Below, piece after piece: positions 8,382-17,525 of a stretch of 64,000 bases of DNA. The notes beneath the pieces were generated by a model, which was not told the origin of the DNA, ran no database searches, and saw nothing but the letters and a program-made list of their open reading frames with translations. The DNA is from [Leptolyngbya] sp. JSC-1 (GTDB lineage: Bacteria; Cyanobacteriota; Cyanobacteriia; Elainellales; Elainellaceae). Location: positions 1,501,605 to 1,565,604 of the forward strand of contig KL662191.1 of assembly GCA_000733415.1 (NCBI GenBank), read 5' to 3'. The position numbers were made by a program, and so were the translations under genes. Positions within the stretch are counted from its first letter, which is position 1. The number at the start of each line of letters is the position of its first letter.

Positions 8382-9187
8382 ATATACCAATTGAGGAACG
8401 CCACAAGCAACAAATCGCCGACAGCTTTGGACAAGCGGCTACAAGCTATCAGGCTCAGGCTAATTTACAGCAAAATTGTGCTCAGTATCTACTCAATTTA
8501 ATCACGACCTATCAGGCCAAACTGCCAGAGGGTAAAATCCTGGAAATTGGCTGCGGCACCGGATTTATTACCCAGGGCCTACTGCAATGTTGTCCTCAGC
8601 GTTCTCTGGAAATCACGGATCTATCATTAGGAATGATTGAGTTTTGTCAATCGAATTTGAGCATTCCTGATTCACAAAAATCTCTGATTTTATTTCAACA
8701 ACTTGATGCGGAACATCTACCTAGCCCTACTCAACCCTATGCAGCAATTGTGGGTGGCTTTGTGATCCAATGGTTTGCTAATCCGCTTCAAGGTGTGCAG
8801 CGGCTGCTAAAATGCCTTTATCCTAATGGCATGTTATTCATTTCCTTTCCCACTTGCCACAGTTTTCCAGAATGGCGACAGGTGTGCAACCAGCTCAACC
8901 TCCCCTTCACGGCCAGACCCCTGCCCGATCCAGAAATTCTACTGTCAGCTTTACCTCAGGCTCAGCTCTGCTATGCAAATGTGCTTGACCTCAGCACCAC
9001 TCACGCCAATGCCGCCGACTTTTTTCGCAGCTTGAAGGCGATTGGAGCGGGCGTGAATCCGGCTCAGCCGCCATTGCCTCCAAAACAGATGAAAACCTTG
9101 CTTCGGCACTGGGACGCTCAAACCGTTGGTCCTGTGCAGGTGCATCACCAAATTGCCTGCTGGGCACTGCAACGCAAATCGAGCTAG
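8378..9187 (+). CDS. bioC: Malonyl-ACP O-methyltransferase
   Basis: 269 residues from the ATG at 8378, which forms an ATGA overlap with the upstream gene; an earlier in-frame ATG at 8321 would overlap by 61 bp and adds a repeat-encoded tail, so I reject it. BioC methylates malonyl-ACP so that fatty acid synthesis can build the pimeloyl chain. Class I methyltransferase motifs are clear: motif I ILEIGCGTGFIT, then an acidic LEITDLSLGMIE, and a motif IV region AIVGGFVIQWF. The N-terminal IADSFGQAATSYQAQANLQ is typical of BioC. The bioA/bioU, bioD and bioB genes are not in the window. Confidence 0.9.
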   Translation: MNIPIEERHKQQIADSFGQAATSYQAQANLQQNCAQYLLNLITTYQAKLPEGKILEIGCGTGFITQGLLQCCPQRSLEITDLSLGMIEFCQSNLSIPDSQKSLILFQQLDAEHLPSPTQPYAAIVGGFVIQWFANPLQGVQRLLKCLYPNGMLFISFPTCHSFPEWRQVCNQLNLPFTARPLPDPEILLSALPQAQLCYANVLDLSTTHANAADFFRSLKAIGAGVNPAQPPLPPKQMKTLLRHWDAQTVGPVQVHHQIACWALQRKSS

Positions 9188-9213
9188 CGTTAGAGAAACA
9201 TCAGGAGTTGAAT

Positions 9214-9948
9214 ATGGCCGAACCGCAAACCCAATTACCCGCGACTGTGGATTGGAAGCCGCCTGCGCCACCCACCAATCTGATCTTTGATGATGGAGAA
9301 CCCTTGGAAAGTAATCGCCACCGCATCGCCATGAATGCCCTGATTCGTTCGGCTCAGCAGGCCCTAGCTGGACGTTCGGATGTGTTCATCGGTGGCAATA
9401 TGTTTGTTTATTACAGCAGCACCCAGGCCATGAATCGCGATTTCCGAGGCCCGGATTTCTTCGCAGCCCTAGAGGTAGACGGAAGCCGCGAGCGCAAAGG
9501 TTGGGTGGTATGGGAAGAAGAAGGGCGCTACCCCGATGTGATTATCGAACTGCTGTCTGACAGCACGGCGGCGGTTGACCGAGGCGTCAAGAAACAGCTC
9601 TACGAAAAGGTGTTCAAAACTCAGGACTACTATATCTACGACCCGTTCAATCCCAACTCGCTCGAAGGCTGGCATCTAGAAGGGCGCAGCTATCAACCCC
9701 TGACTCCCAACGAAAACAGCTGGCTCTGGTGCGAAACGCTACAGCTCTGGTTGGGTACTTGGGAAGGCGCGATCGATCGGGAGCCTGCGACTGGCACCTG
9801 CCATTGGCTGAGGTTTTATGATCCGCAAGGTAGGCTAGTTCCTTTGCCGGAAGAAGCCGCCCAACAGCAGGCCGAAGCGGCGCAACAGCGAGCAGAACGC
9901 CTAGCGGCTCGATTGCGAGAGTTAGGAGAAAATCCAGAGGCGCTGTAA
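9214..9948 (+). CDS. Uma2 family (DUF820) endonuclease-like protein
   Basis: 244 residues from the ATG at 9214, placed six bases after AGGAG; a TTG at 9208 is too close to that ribosome-binding site. Core motifs match the other Uma2 gene at 5494: FIGGNMFVYYSS, GPDFFAALEV, PDVIIELLSDST, DYYIYDP. The C-terminus is a glutamine/alanine-rich coiled coil (EEAAQQQAEAAQQRAERLAARL). It is only 26 bp after bioC and probably in the same transcript, although no link to biotin is known. Function not established. Confidence 0.85.
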   Translation: MAEPQTQLPATVDWKPPAPPTNLIFDDGEPLESNRHRIAMNALIRSAQQALAGRSDVFIGGNMFVYYSSTQAMNRDFRGPDFFAALEVDGSRERKGWVVWEEEGRYPDVIIELLSDSTAAVDRGVKKQLYEKVFKTQDYYIYDPFNPNSLEGWHLEGRSYQPLTPNENSWLWCETLQLWLGTWEGAIDREPATGTCHWLRFYDPQGRLVPLPEEAAQQQAEAAQQRAERLAARLRELGENPEAL

Positions 9949-10062
9949 CGAACAAATTACAAGAAGAATTCTTAACCACTCTCCCAGGACTTGCTAACCT
10001 GTCACCCGATTCGTTTTAGAGTGAGACTATAACTATAGTCCTATTTTCAGGTATTTCATGAT

Positions 10063-11967
10063 ATGCATCTGAGTGAAATAACCCATCCGAATCAACTGCA
10101 TGGGCTGTCTATCAGTCAACTTCAGCAGATTGCTCGGCAGATTCGGGAGAAGCATCTGGAGACGGTCGCAGCCAGCGGCGGCCATTTGGGACCAGGGTTG
10201 GGCGTCGTTGAGCTGACCTTAGGACTCTACCAAACCCTTGACCTGGATCGCGATAAGGTGATCTGGGATGTAGGGCACCAAGCCTATCCCCACAAGCTGA
10301 TTACCGGACGCTACGACCGCTTTCACACGCTACGCCAAAAGGATGGAATTGCCGGATATCTCAAGCGCTGTGAAAGTAAATTTGACCACTTTGGCGCGGG
10401 TCACGCTTCTACCAGTATCTCTGCTGCCTTGGGGATGGCTTTAGCTCGCGATTTGCAGGGCGAAAAATACAAGGTTGTAGCGGTGATTGGGGATGGGGCG
10501 CTCACGGGCGGCATGGCGCTAGAAGCGATCAACCATGCCGGACATCTGCCCAAAACCAATTTGCTGGTAGTGCTGAACGACAACGAAATGTCGATTTCGC
10601 CCAACGTGGGCGCGATTCCCCGCTACCTCAACAAAATGCGCCTCAGCCCGCCCATGCAGTTCCTCACCGATAACTTGGAAGAGCAGTTCAAGCATTTGCC
10701 GTTTGTGGGTGGTTCGCTGACGCCCGAACTCAATCGGATCAAAGAAGGGATGAAGCGGCTAGCCGTTCCCAAAGTGGGTGCGGTGTTCGAAGAACTGGGC
10801 TTCACCTATATGGGACCGATCGACGGCCACAACCTGGAAGAGCTAATCGCCACCTTCCAACTGGCCCATAAGCAGCCCGGTCCGGTGCTGGTGCATGTAG
10901 CAACAGTGAAAGGCAAGGGGTATGCGATTGCTGAACAAGATCAGGTGGGCTATCACGCCCAAAATCCGTTTAATCTGGCAACCGGCAAAGCAATTCCGGC
11001 CAGCAAACCCAAACCGCCTGCCTATGCCAAAGTGTTTGCCCACACGCTAACCAAACTGGCAGAAAACAATCCCAAAATTATCGGTATTACCGCCGCGATG
11101 GCAACCGGCACTGGCTTGGACAAACTCCAGCAGAAATTGCCTCAGCAGTACATCGATGTCGGGATTGCCGAACAGCATGCGGTCACATTGGCGGCAGGTC
11201 TGGCCTGCGAAGGCATGCGTCCGATTTGCGCCATCTACTCTACCTTTTTGCAGCGCGCCTACGATCAGGTGGTGCATGATGTTTGCATTCAAAATCTGCC
11301 GGTCTTTTTCTGTATGGATCGAGCCGGAATTGTGGGGGCCGATGGTCCTACCCATCAGGGCATGTACGACATCGCCTATCTGCGCTGTATTCCCAACATG
11401 GTGCTGATGGCTCCCAAAGACGAAGCCGAATTGCAGCGAATGGTGGCTACCGGCGTCAACTACACCAATGGACCGATTGCGCTGCGCTATCCCCGTGGCA
11501 ATGGCTACGGGGTGCCGCTGATGGAAGAAGGCTGGGAACCCCTCCCCATCGGCAAGGGCGAAATTCTGCGCCAAGGTGACGATGTGCTGATGGTGGGCTA
11601 CGGCTCGATGGTGTATCCGGCGATGCAGGCGGCAGAAATTCTCAGCGAATATGGCATTGAAGCTACCGTGATCAATGCCCGGTTTGCTAAACCGATTGAC
11701 ACCGAACTGATTGTGCCAATTGCCCGTCAGGTGAAGCGGGTGATCACGCTGGAAGAAGGCTGCCTCATGGGTGGGTTTGGTTCTGCTGTGGCCGAATCCC
11801 TGCTCGATCACGAAGTTATGGTGCCCCTGACGCGACTGGGTGTGCCCGATCGCTTGGTGGATCACGCCAAGCCGGAAGAATCCTTTGCCGAACTGGGTCT
11901 AACTCCGCCCCAAATTGCCGATCGCATCCGTCAACTGATGCAGCCGCAGCCGACTCCGGTGCACTGA
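10063..11967 (+). CDS. dxs: 1-deoxy-D-xylulose-5-phosphate synthase
   Basis: 634 residues, the full family length. Dxs is the thiamin-diphosphate enzyme that joins pyruvate and glyceraldehyde 3-phosphate, the first step of the MEP isoprenoid pathway, which supplies carotenoids, phytol and quinone tails in cyanobacteria. Seen in order: WDVGHQAYPHKLITGR, the ThDP motif VIGDGALTGGMALEAINHAG with LLVVLNDNEMSIS, the transketolase-like pyrimidine domain DVGIAEQHAVTLAAGLACEG, and DRAGIVGADGPTHQG. Monocistronic from its surroundings. Confidence 0.97.
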   Translation: MHLSEITHPNQLHGLSISQLQQIARQIREKHLETVAASGGHLGPGLGVVELTLGLYQTLDLDRDKVIWDVGHQAYPHKLITGRYDRFHTLRQKDGIAGYLKRCESKFDHFGAGHASTSISAALGMALARDLQGEKYKVVAVIGDGALTGGMALEAINHAGHLPKTNLLVVLNDNEMSISPNVGAIPRYLNKMRLSPPMQFLTDNLEEQFKHLPFVGGSLTPELNRIKEGMKRLAVPKVGAVFEELGFTYMGPIDGHNLEELIATFQLAHKQPGPVLVHVATVKGKGYAIAEQDQVGYHAQNPFNLATGKAIPASKPKPPAYAKVFAHTLTKLAENNPKIIGITAAMATGTGLDKLQQKLPQQYIDVGIAEQHAVTLAAGLACEGMRPICAIYSTFLQRAYDQVVHDVCIQNLPVFFCMDRAGIVGADGPTHQGMYDIAYLRCIPNMVLMAPKDEAELQRMVATGVNYTNGPIALRYPRGNGYGVPLMEEGWEPLPIGKGEILRQGDDVLMVGYGSMVYPAMQAAEILSEYGIEATVINARFAKPIDTELIVPIARQVKRVITLEEGCLMGGFGSAVAESLLDHEVMVPLTRLGVPDRLVDHAKPEESFAELGLTPPQIADRIRQLMQPQPTPVH

Positions 11968-12810
11968 AGTGGCAGCAATTGCTGGTTACTAATCAGCGCG
12001 GCCTCTTTACCTGCGCCACTCCCGGCCCCCTAAATTCTTCAAACTTGAGGGACTTTGAAAAACTACCTGCCCTTTGGGTTTTTGGCTCGAAGTTTGGCGA
12101 TCTGTACTGTTCCCTGCTGCACAGAGTCGGTTCGGAAGTTCCTCATTATTGAAGGGGTTAGGGGGCTAATCTTGGGTTCTTTGAAATTCGCTTTCAAGCA
12201 TTGTGCTCCAATACACGCTCCAAGAACTGTGTCGATTTGATTGACTGTATTTAGATTCGATTCACCTGCGAACCCATTGAGATCTGTTCTAATGTGCATC
12301 TCTAGTGTGCATCTGCTCTGAGATGCCTTTTGCAGTAAGCGACATTCAATAGGCTTGACACGCGGCTGTATTGCTTATATCACCTGAATATTGACCTACA
12401 TTCACCATTTCGTATCAGATAATCTCGGCCTGGACGCATTAGTCAAACATTCACTTGGCATTCCTGTGTCTGCACCTAATGTTTATGCCTAATGTTTATG
12501 CCTAATGTTTATGCCTGTAAATGTTTATCCCTATCCATAAAAGCAGTGACCGCAAATTTCAGTAGTAAAACCATTTGAATCAGTATCGTTTTATACTTGA
12601 ACAATTTTCGGTAACTGCTTGAGCGACAAGGCCCTTCTTTTAGCTACAATTTGGCCTTGGAACTTTTGATGGCAAGATCGTCAGAAGTCGAGTATAACGG
12701 CAACGAACCAGACTCACGCAACGAACCACAAGCAGACTAGGCAACCAACCGGCTGAGTAACGAAGCTAGCCCCTCGGACTCGGCAGGCTCTTCGCCCCCC
12801 ATCCCCTACC
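11968..12810. other. Gene-free stretch with 13-bp tandem repeats
   Basis: No supported gene. CCTAATGTTTATG is repeated three times without error at 12475-12513, with a diverged fourth unit to about 12530. The promoter of the ABC operon should lie in the last 250 bp, but I cannot place it. Confidence 0.5.
12475..12530 (+). repeat. 13-bp tandem repeat, 3 perfect units plus 1 diverged
   Basis: Units start at 12475, 12488 and 12501 and read CCTAATGTTTATG; the fourth carries a short insertion. It lies about 280 bp upstream of the ABC transporter gene. Confidence 0.9.
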
Positions 12811-13917
12811 ATGATTGAAGTTGAACATCTGAGCAAAGTCTACGGCTCTACACCCGCGATTCAAGATATCACCTTTTTCGTCGAAAAAGGAGAAATTCTT
12901 GGCTTTCTCGGTCCCAACGGTGCTGGCAAAACCACCACGATGCGCATCCTGACCGGCTATCTGCCTGCCACCAGCGGTACGGCCAAAATTGCCGGATTCG
13001 ATGTCCACGAAAACTCGATGGAAGTGCGGCAGCGGATTGGCTACTTGCCGGAAACGCCGCCCCTTTATCCTGATATGACGGTGGAGGGCTTTCTCACCTT
13101 TGTGGCCCGGATCAAAGGCGTCGCAGCAGGTGACCGGAGCCAGCGAGTAGAGTCGGCCATGAAGCGCTGCAATATTCTAGAAAAGCGCAAGGTGCTGATT
13201 CGCAAGCTGTCAAAAGGATTTCGGCAGCGGGTCGGGATTGCCCAGGCGATTGTGCATGATCCGCCAGCGATTGTGCTGGACGAGCCAACCGTGGGACTTG
13301 ATCCGCGTCAAATCATTGAGGTGCGCAATTTAATTAAGAGCTTGGCTGGCGAGCATACGATTATTCTCTCGACCCACATTTTGCCGGAAGTCAGCATGAC
13401 CTGTAATAAGGTGGCAATTATCAATCGCGGTCGGGTTGTGGCGACCAATACGCCCGAACAGTTGATGACGGCCCTGGCCGGTGAAAGCGGCTATGAGCTA
13501 GAAGTCGAAGGCAGGTTTGATCAGGCGCGGCTGCTGCAAATCCCAGGCGTCAAGGCGGTGGATGCGTTGGCCGATGAGACTCTGCCAGAAAACCGCTCCA
13601 AACTGCGGCTGACGCTAGAAGCCGGTCACGATCCGGGCCGCGAGATTGCTGCCATGATCGTTGGTTCGGGCCTGGGACTCTACGAATTGCGCCGCACTCG
13701 TGTCAGCCTGGAAGACGTGTTTCTGGAACTCACTACCGAAGAAAAAACGATCAATCTGGCTGAGGCTGACCAAGCCTATGAGCGCGCACAAGCTGCTCAA
13801 CGAGAACCATCAGAACCGGCTGAGGCAGACAATTCAACCTCCCAACGGTCTGATCCTGACCCAACCGCCATCAATCCATCCCCAGCCGACGCTGACCCAG
13901 AAGGAGACGTCCGATGA
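12811..13917 (+). CDS. ABC transporter ATP-binding protein (GldA-like)
   Basis: 368 residues. The nucleotide-binding domain fills residues 1 to about 230: Walker A GPNGAGKTTTM, signature LSKGFRQRVGIAQA, Walker B PPAIVLDEPTVGLD, H-loop LSTHIL. It is followed by the usual C-terminal domain of ABC-2 exporters and an acidic, Pro/Ser/Ala-rich tail of about 60 residues with no recognisable domain. It would energise export or membrane remodelling by the permease next door. Its stop overlaps the permease start as ATGA. With the GldG-like and DUF4340 genes it forms the conserved 'gliding-type' ABC set; gliding itself is not implied. Confidence 0.9.
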   Translation: MIEVEHLSKVYGSTPAIQDITFFVEKGEILGFLGPNGAGKTTTMRILTGYLPATSGTAKIAGFDVHENSMEVRQRIGYLPETPPLYPDMTVEGFLTFVARIKGVAAGDRSQRVESAMKRCNILEKRKVLIRKLSKGFRQRVGIAQAIVHDPPAIVLDEPTVGLDPRQIIEVRNLIKSLAGEHTIILSTHILPEVSMTCNKVAIINRGRVVATNTPEQLMTALAGESGYELEVEGRFDQARLLQIPGVKAVDALADETLPENRSKLRLTLEAGHDPGREIAAMIVGSGLGLYELRRTRVSLEDVFLELTTEEKTINLAEADQAYERAQAAQREPSEPAEADNSTSQRSDPDPTAINPSPADADPEGDVR

Positions 13918-14714
13918 ACACCATCGTTGCTAACGTAATTGCCATCTATCGGCGCGAGCTGCAAAGCTATTTTGCCTCCCCCTTCGCCTACATCATTGCT
14001 GCCGTGTTCTGGCTGCTGAGCGGCTTTTTCTTCACCGCTATCTTGATGGGACCCGAAGGGTTGATTGCCCAAGCCAACTTCCGCGACCAGATGGGCATCA
14101 CCACCCCGCCGATCGATGTGGCCTACCAGTTTCTTAGCTATTTCTTAGGCATTTTAGGCTCCCTATCGCTGTTCATTCTGCCGATGCTGTCGATGGGGCT
14201 GTACGCCGAAGAACGCAAGCGCGGCACGCTGGAGCTACTCGCCACTTCTCCTCTGACCAACTGGGTGGTGGCGCTCGGCAAACTGCTGGGCGTGCTCACC
14301 TTTTTCCTAACGATGGTGCTGCCGCTCTTGATCTATCAAGCGATTGTCCTAAGTGCGGCTAATCCACCCGCCTCACCCACCGTAATGTTTCTGGGCCACT
14401 TCGGGCTAATTTTGATGGCGGCTGCGATTTTGTCGCTTGGCATGTTCATCTCGTCGCTCACCGACAGCACGATTCTGGCCGCGATTCTCACCTTCGCGCT
14501 AATTCTGTTGCTCTGGGTGGTGGACCTGATTGCCAATAGCTTAGCTGGCCCGATTGGCGAAGCCCTGAAGCACCTGTCGCTGATCAAAAACTACACTACT
14601 CTCACTCAAGGCATTTTCGACAGCAGCAGCATTATTGTCTTTATCACCTATATTTTGCTAGGGCTATTCCTCACTGCCCAATCGATCGAAGCCTTCCGCT
14701 TCCAACGGTCTTAG
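13914..14714 (+). CDS. ABC-2 type permease (GldF-like)
   Basis: 266 residues with about six hydrophobic segments. The N-terminus (IAIYRRELQSYFASPFAYIIAAVFWLLSGFFF) is characteristic of the GldF-type ABC-2 permease group. A cytoplasmic loop EERKRGTLELLATSPLTNW is the family's coupling region. It overlaps the ATPase gene by 4 bp, so the two are translationally coupled. The transported substrate is unknown. Confidence 0.9.
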   Translation: MNTIVANVIAIYRRELQSYFASPFAYIIAAVFWLLSGFFFTAILMGPEGLIAQANFRDQMGITTPPIDVAYQFLSYFLGILGSLSLFILPMLSMGLYAEERKRGTLELLATSPLTNWVVALGKLLGVLTFFLTMVLPLLIYQAIVLSAANPPASPTVMFLGHFGLILMAAAILSLGMFISSLTDSTILAAILTFALILLLWVVDLIANSLAGPIGEALKHLSLIKNYTTLTQGIFDSSSIIVFITYILLGLFLTAQSIEAFRFQRS

Positions 14715-14727
14715 AAAATGTCCTGAA

Positions 14728-14871
14728 GACGCTGTATTGTCCAGGCGTTTTGCATAGGCGTAGCCTTTCCGCAGGAAATAACGCCTCTACGTTGAAACTT
14801 GTATCAGATCCGACTAAACGCCCTAATTTAGACGCTGTATTGTCCAGGCGTTTTGCAAAACGCCTCTACGC
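14728..14871. repeat. Two copies of a dispersed palindromic repeat
   Basis: A 27-base stretch beginning GACGCTGTATTGTCCAGGCG occurs at 14728-14754 and again at 14831-14857. In the second copy it runs into a perfect 20-bp palindrome AGGCGTTTTGCAAAACGCCT (14846-14865). A diverged relative lies at 34741-34811. It fills the gap between the permease and the GldG-like gene. Confidence 0.85.
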
Positions 14872-14937
14872 AAACTCTGGCTGATGAACCGGATTTGATA
14901 TTAAAACTCGAAACTCAAAACTTAATTAAGCCTCGCC

Positions 14938-16587
14938 ATGAAACTCACCTCCACCCAAACTATTCTGAAGAAATACTGGAAATACTGGAAATACCTGTTC
15001 TGGCTCGCTCCGGTGTTCATCATCATGGGGCTAACGGCAGGTGCCATCGCTGGCTGGGGAGTCGTGCCCCTGGCGTTGATCGGGATCGGTGGGGTACTGC
15101 TGCTGCTCTGGCTGCTAACATCGGGCTTTACCCAGGCCAGTTTTTGGAACCGACGTTCGACCCAGGCAGGAACCAACGCCCTGATTGCCACGCTGGCCGT
15201 ACTGGCGATTCTAGGATTTGTCAACTTTCTGGCCGTTCGCTACAACACGCGAGTAGACCTGACCGAGAACCAAATTTTCACCCTAGCGCCCCAAACACAG
15301 GACGTGCTGCGAGAGTTGGACCAGCCGGTTAAAGCCTGGATTTTTAGCCCCAATCCGAGTGCGGCAGACCGGCAGTTGCTCGATAACTACCGTCGCGAAA
15401 CCGAGCAGTTTAGCTTTGAGTTTGTCGATCCGCAGGCGAAACCGGGTGTGGCGCGGGAGTTTGGTGTGCAGTCGATTGGCGAGCTGTATCTAGAGACGGG
15501 GGAAAAGCGGCGTTTGGTGCAAACCGTTACGCCCCAGGAACGAATTTCCGAACGCAAGCTGACCAACAGTTTGGTACAGATCACCAATACCGAGCAGCAG
15601 AAGGTTTACTTTTTACAAGGCCACGGCGAACGCAGTCTAGAACCAGGCCAGGGAGCCTTTTCCCAGGCCAAAACCCGTCTCGGTGAAGAAAGCTTTGCGG
15701 CGGAACCGCTGAATTTAGCCACCAATCCCAAAATTCCCGATGATGCGGGCGTGGTCGTGATTGCCGGAGCACAGCGCCCCCTGCTGGACGTGGAGCTGAC
15801 CGCCCTCAGGGACTACCTCAAACGCAAAAGTGGCCTGATGCTGATGCTGGATCCCCAAACCAATTCCAATTTAAACACTCTGCTGAAGGAATGGGGCGTG
15901 ACGGTGAGCGATCGGCTAGTGACCGACCCGGCAGGCCAATCTTCCGGCCTGGGAGCGGGTGTAGTAATCGTGAATCAGTATGGCGACCATCCGATCACCC
16001 GTGGGTTTAGCAACGGCATTTCCTTCTATCCCCTGGTGAGTCCGCTGCAAATCCAACCTGTCACCGGCGTGCAGGCCACTCCCCTCCTGATCACCGACCC
16101 GCGCACCTCCGCCCAACAAATTGCCGCATCGGGAGAAGTTCAATCCACGCCAGAAGATCCCAAAGGCCCCTTCGACATTGGCGCTGCCCTCAGCCGCACC
16201 GTCGCCACCGAAACCGCCAAACCCAGCCCTAGCCCATCGCCATCACCACAAGCTGCATCTCCCTCTCCCTCTCCCTCCCCCTCTCCCTCCCCCAGCCCAG
16301 AAGCCGAACAAAATACCCCAGAAGCGCGGCTGGTTGTAATCGGCGGTTCCAGCTTTGCTACCGATGGCTTATTCGATCAGCAGTTGAATGGTGATGTGTT
16401 CCTGAATTCAGTGAGTTGGCTGAGCCAGCAGGATGATCAGGTGCTGTCGATTCGACCTAAAGAGGCGACCAATCGACGCATTGTCATGTCGGTGGGACAA
16501 CAGTTGAGCGCGGTTTTGCTCGCCTTGGTGCTATTACCGCTAGTAGGGTTTGCAAGCGCAGCCTTGGTGTGGTGGCGAAGACGGTAG
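14938..16587 (+). CDS. GldG-type ABC auxiliary protein
   Basis: 549 residues. Two N-terminal membrane segments (about residues 18-60), a third near residue 80 and one at the very C-terminus (VLLALVLLPLVGFASAALVWW) bracket a long extracytoplasmic region that looks like the ABC-type auxiliary domain (PF09822): RVDLTENQIFTLAPQT, KVYFLQGHGERSLE, VVIAGAQRPLLDVEL. A low-complexity Ser-Pro linker at about residues 425-460 is encoded by CCCTCT-type repeats near 16255-16305. It follows the permease gene and probably joins its complex. The start MKLTSTQ was chosen because the upstream spacer contains repeats. Confidence 0.85.
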   Translation: MKLTSTQTILKKYWKYWKYLFWLAPVFIIMGLTAGAIAGWGVVPLALIGIGGVLLLLWLLTSGFTQASFWNRRSTQAGTNALIATLAVLAILGFVNFLAVRYNTRVDLTENQIFTLAPQTQDVLRELDQPVKAWIFSPNPSAADRQLLDNYRRETEQFSFEFVDPQAKPGVAREFGVQSIGELYLETGEKRRLVQTVTPQERISERKLTNSLVQITNTEQQKVYFLQGHGERSLEPGQGAFSQAKTRLGEESFAAEPLNLATNPKIPDDAGVVVIAGAQRPLLDVELTALRDYLKRKSGLMLMLDPQTNSNLNTLLKEWGVTVSDRLVTDPAGQSSGLGAGVVIVNQYGDHPITRGFSNGISFYPLVSPLQIQPVTGVQATPLLITDPRTSAQQIAASGEVQSTPEDPKGPFDIGAALSRTVATETAKPSPSPSPSPQAASPSPSPSPSPSPSPEAEQNTPEARLVVIGGSSFATDGLFDQQLNGDVFLNSVSWLSQQDDQVLSIRPKEATNRRIVMSVGQQLSAVLLALVLLPLVGFASAALVWWRRR

Positions 16588-16592
16588 GGGAA

Positions 16593-16648
16593 GTTTTGAG
16601 TTTTAAGTTTTGAGTTTTAAGTTTTGAGTTTTAAGTTTTGAGTTTTAA
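16593..16648 (+). repeat. 14-bp tandem repeat, 4 perfect units
   Basis: GTTTTGAGTTTTAA is repeated four times without error between the GldG-like and DUF4340 genes. Similar sequence, in both orientations, is present between the ATP synthase genes (37087-37120 and 37214-37249). Confidence 0.95.
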
Positions 16649-16661
16649 GTGCTGGTGAGCC

Positions 16662-17345
16662 ATGAAGATAAAACCTTCGACGTTGGCATTGGTGTTGGTG
16701 GCGCTTGGGTTAGGAGGCATTGTCTTACTAGTGCAGCAGCAGCCTGCGCCGAAATCGTCTAATTCAGAAGCGGGAGAGCAGGTTGTTTTGGAGGAAGAAA
16801 AGCCGATTTTTGGATTTAAGGAAGAAGATATCCAGGCGTTTACGCTGCAAACCCGGCTGCGCACCCTCAAGTTTGAACGCGACAAAGACGGCAAATGGCA
16901 AATGCTGGAACCGGAAAAAACCGCTGCCAGCGATCCATCAATTGCGTTTTTGCTCGATTTGGTTGCGACAGGCAAAACCCAGCGCACGATTACGGCTCCG
17001 GCTAGCGATCGGGAACAGTTTGGGTTGCATCAGCCTCTGGCAACAATCGACCTCACGCTGAAAGACCAGAAAACCCACAAGCTGGTGATCGGTGAATATG
17101 ACTTCAACCGCAGTTTTCTCTACGCCCAGGCCGATCCGCCTGCTGAGGCCACCGACTCGCTGAATGTGCTGCTGGTGTCGCCAAATTTTGACAATGCCGT
17201 GAACCGACCCCTAGACGAATGGAAACAGCCCGCCACCGCTGGCAAATCCTCTCCGGCTCCAGCTAGTCCAAAAGCCTCGTCCCAAACTTCACCAGCGGCA
17301 TCTCCCTCTCCTAACCCTGCTGCGTCTGAGTCTCCTTCAAACTAG
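16662..17345 (+). CDS. DUF4340 domain protein
   Basis: 227 residues. A single N-terminal membrane segment (LALVLVALGLGGIVLLVQQ) is followed by an extracytoplasmic domain with the DUF4340 pattern (FGFKEEDIQAFTLQTRLRTLKFERDKDGKWQMLEP, REQFGLHQPLATIDLTL) and a Ser/Pro/Ala-rich tail. DUF4340 proteins regularly follow GldG-type genes; the sequence suggests a membrane-anchored partner of that transporter. Biochemical function unknown. Last gene of the operon before the terminator at 17484. Confidence 0.85.
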   Translation: MKIKPSTLALVLVALGLGGIVLLVQQQPAPKSSNSEAGEQVVLEEEKPIFGFKEEDIQAFTLQTRLRTLKFERDKDGKWQMLEPEKTAASDPSIAFLLDLVATGKTQRTITAPASDREQFGLHQPLATIDLTLKDQKTHKLVIGEYDFNRSFLYAQADPPAEATDSLNVLLVSPNFDNAVNRPLDEWKQPATAGKSSPAPASPKASSQTSPAASPSPNPAASESPSN

Positions 17346-17483
17346 CCGTAATCAAGCGCGGCCAATGGCTCAAGCACTTGGAACAAAGAGCTGGGAGAAA
17401 AACTAGGCCAAATTTTTTTGAAGTCTTCCGTAATTGGCCCTACTGCTGCTGTAGGTGGAAATAGTCAATCAAACTAGCTCCCC

Positions 17484-17506
17484 AGGCGCGTGGTCTGCGC
17501 CTTTTT
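17484..17506 (+). terminator. Rho-independent terminator of the ABC/GldG/DUF4340 operon
   Basis: AGGCGC pairs with GCGCCT around a 7-nt loop, followed by a run of five T. It lies between the end of the DUF4340 gene and the convergent ubiD. Confidence 0.75.
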
Positions 17507-17525
17507 AATTGGCTATTCTCAGAAT

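Noticed and set aside
11047..11865. Long open frame antisense to dxs
   Set aside because: A shadow of the well-supported dxs gene, His/Gln-rich with no family features.
12055..12240. 61-codon frame after dxs
   Set aside because: No ribosome-binding site and no recognisable protein.
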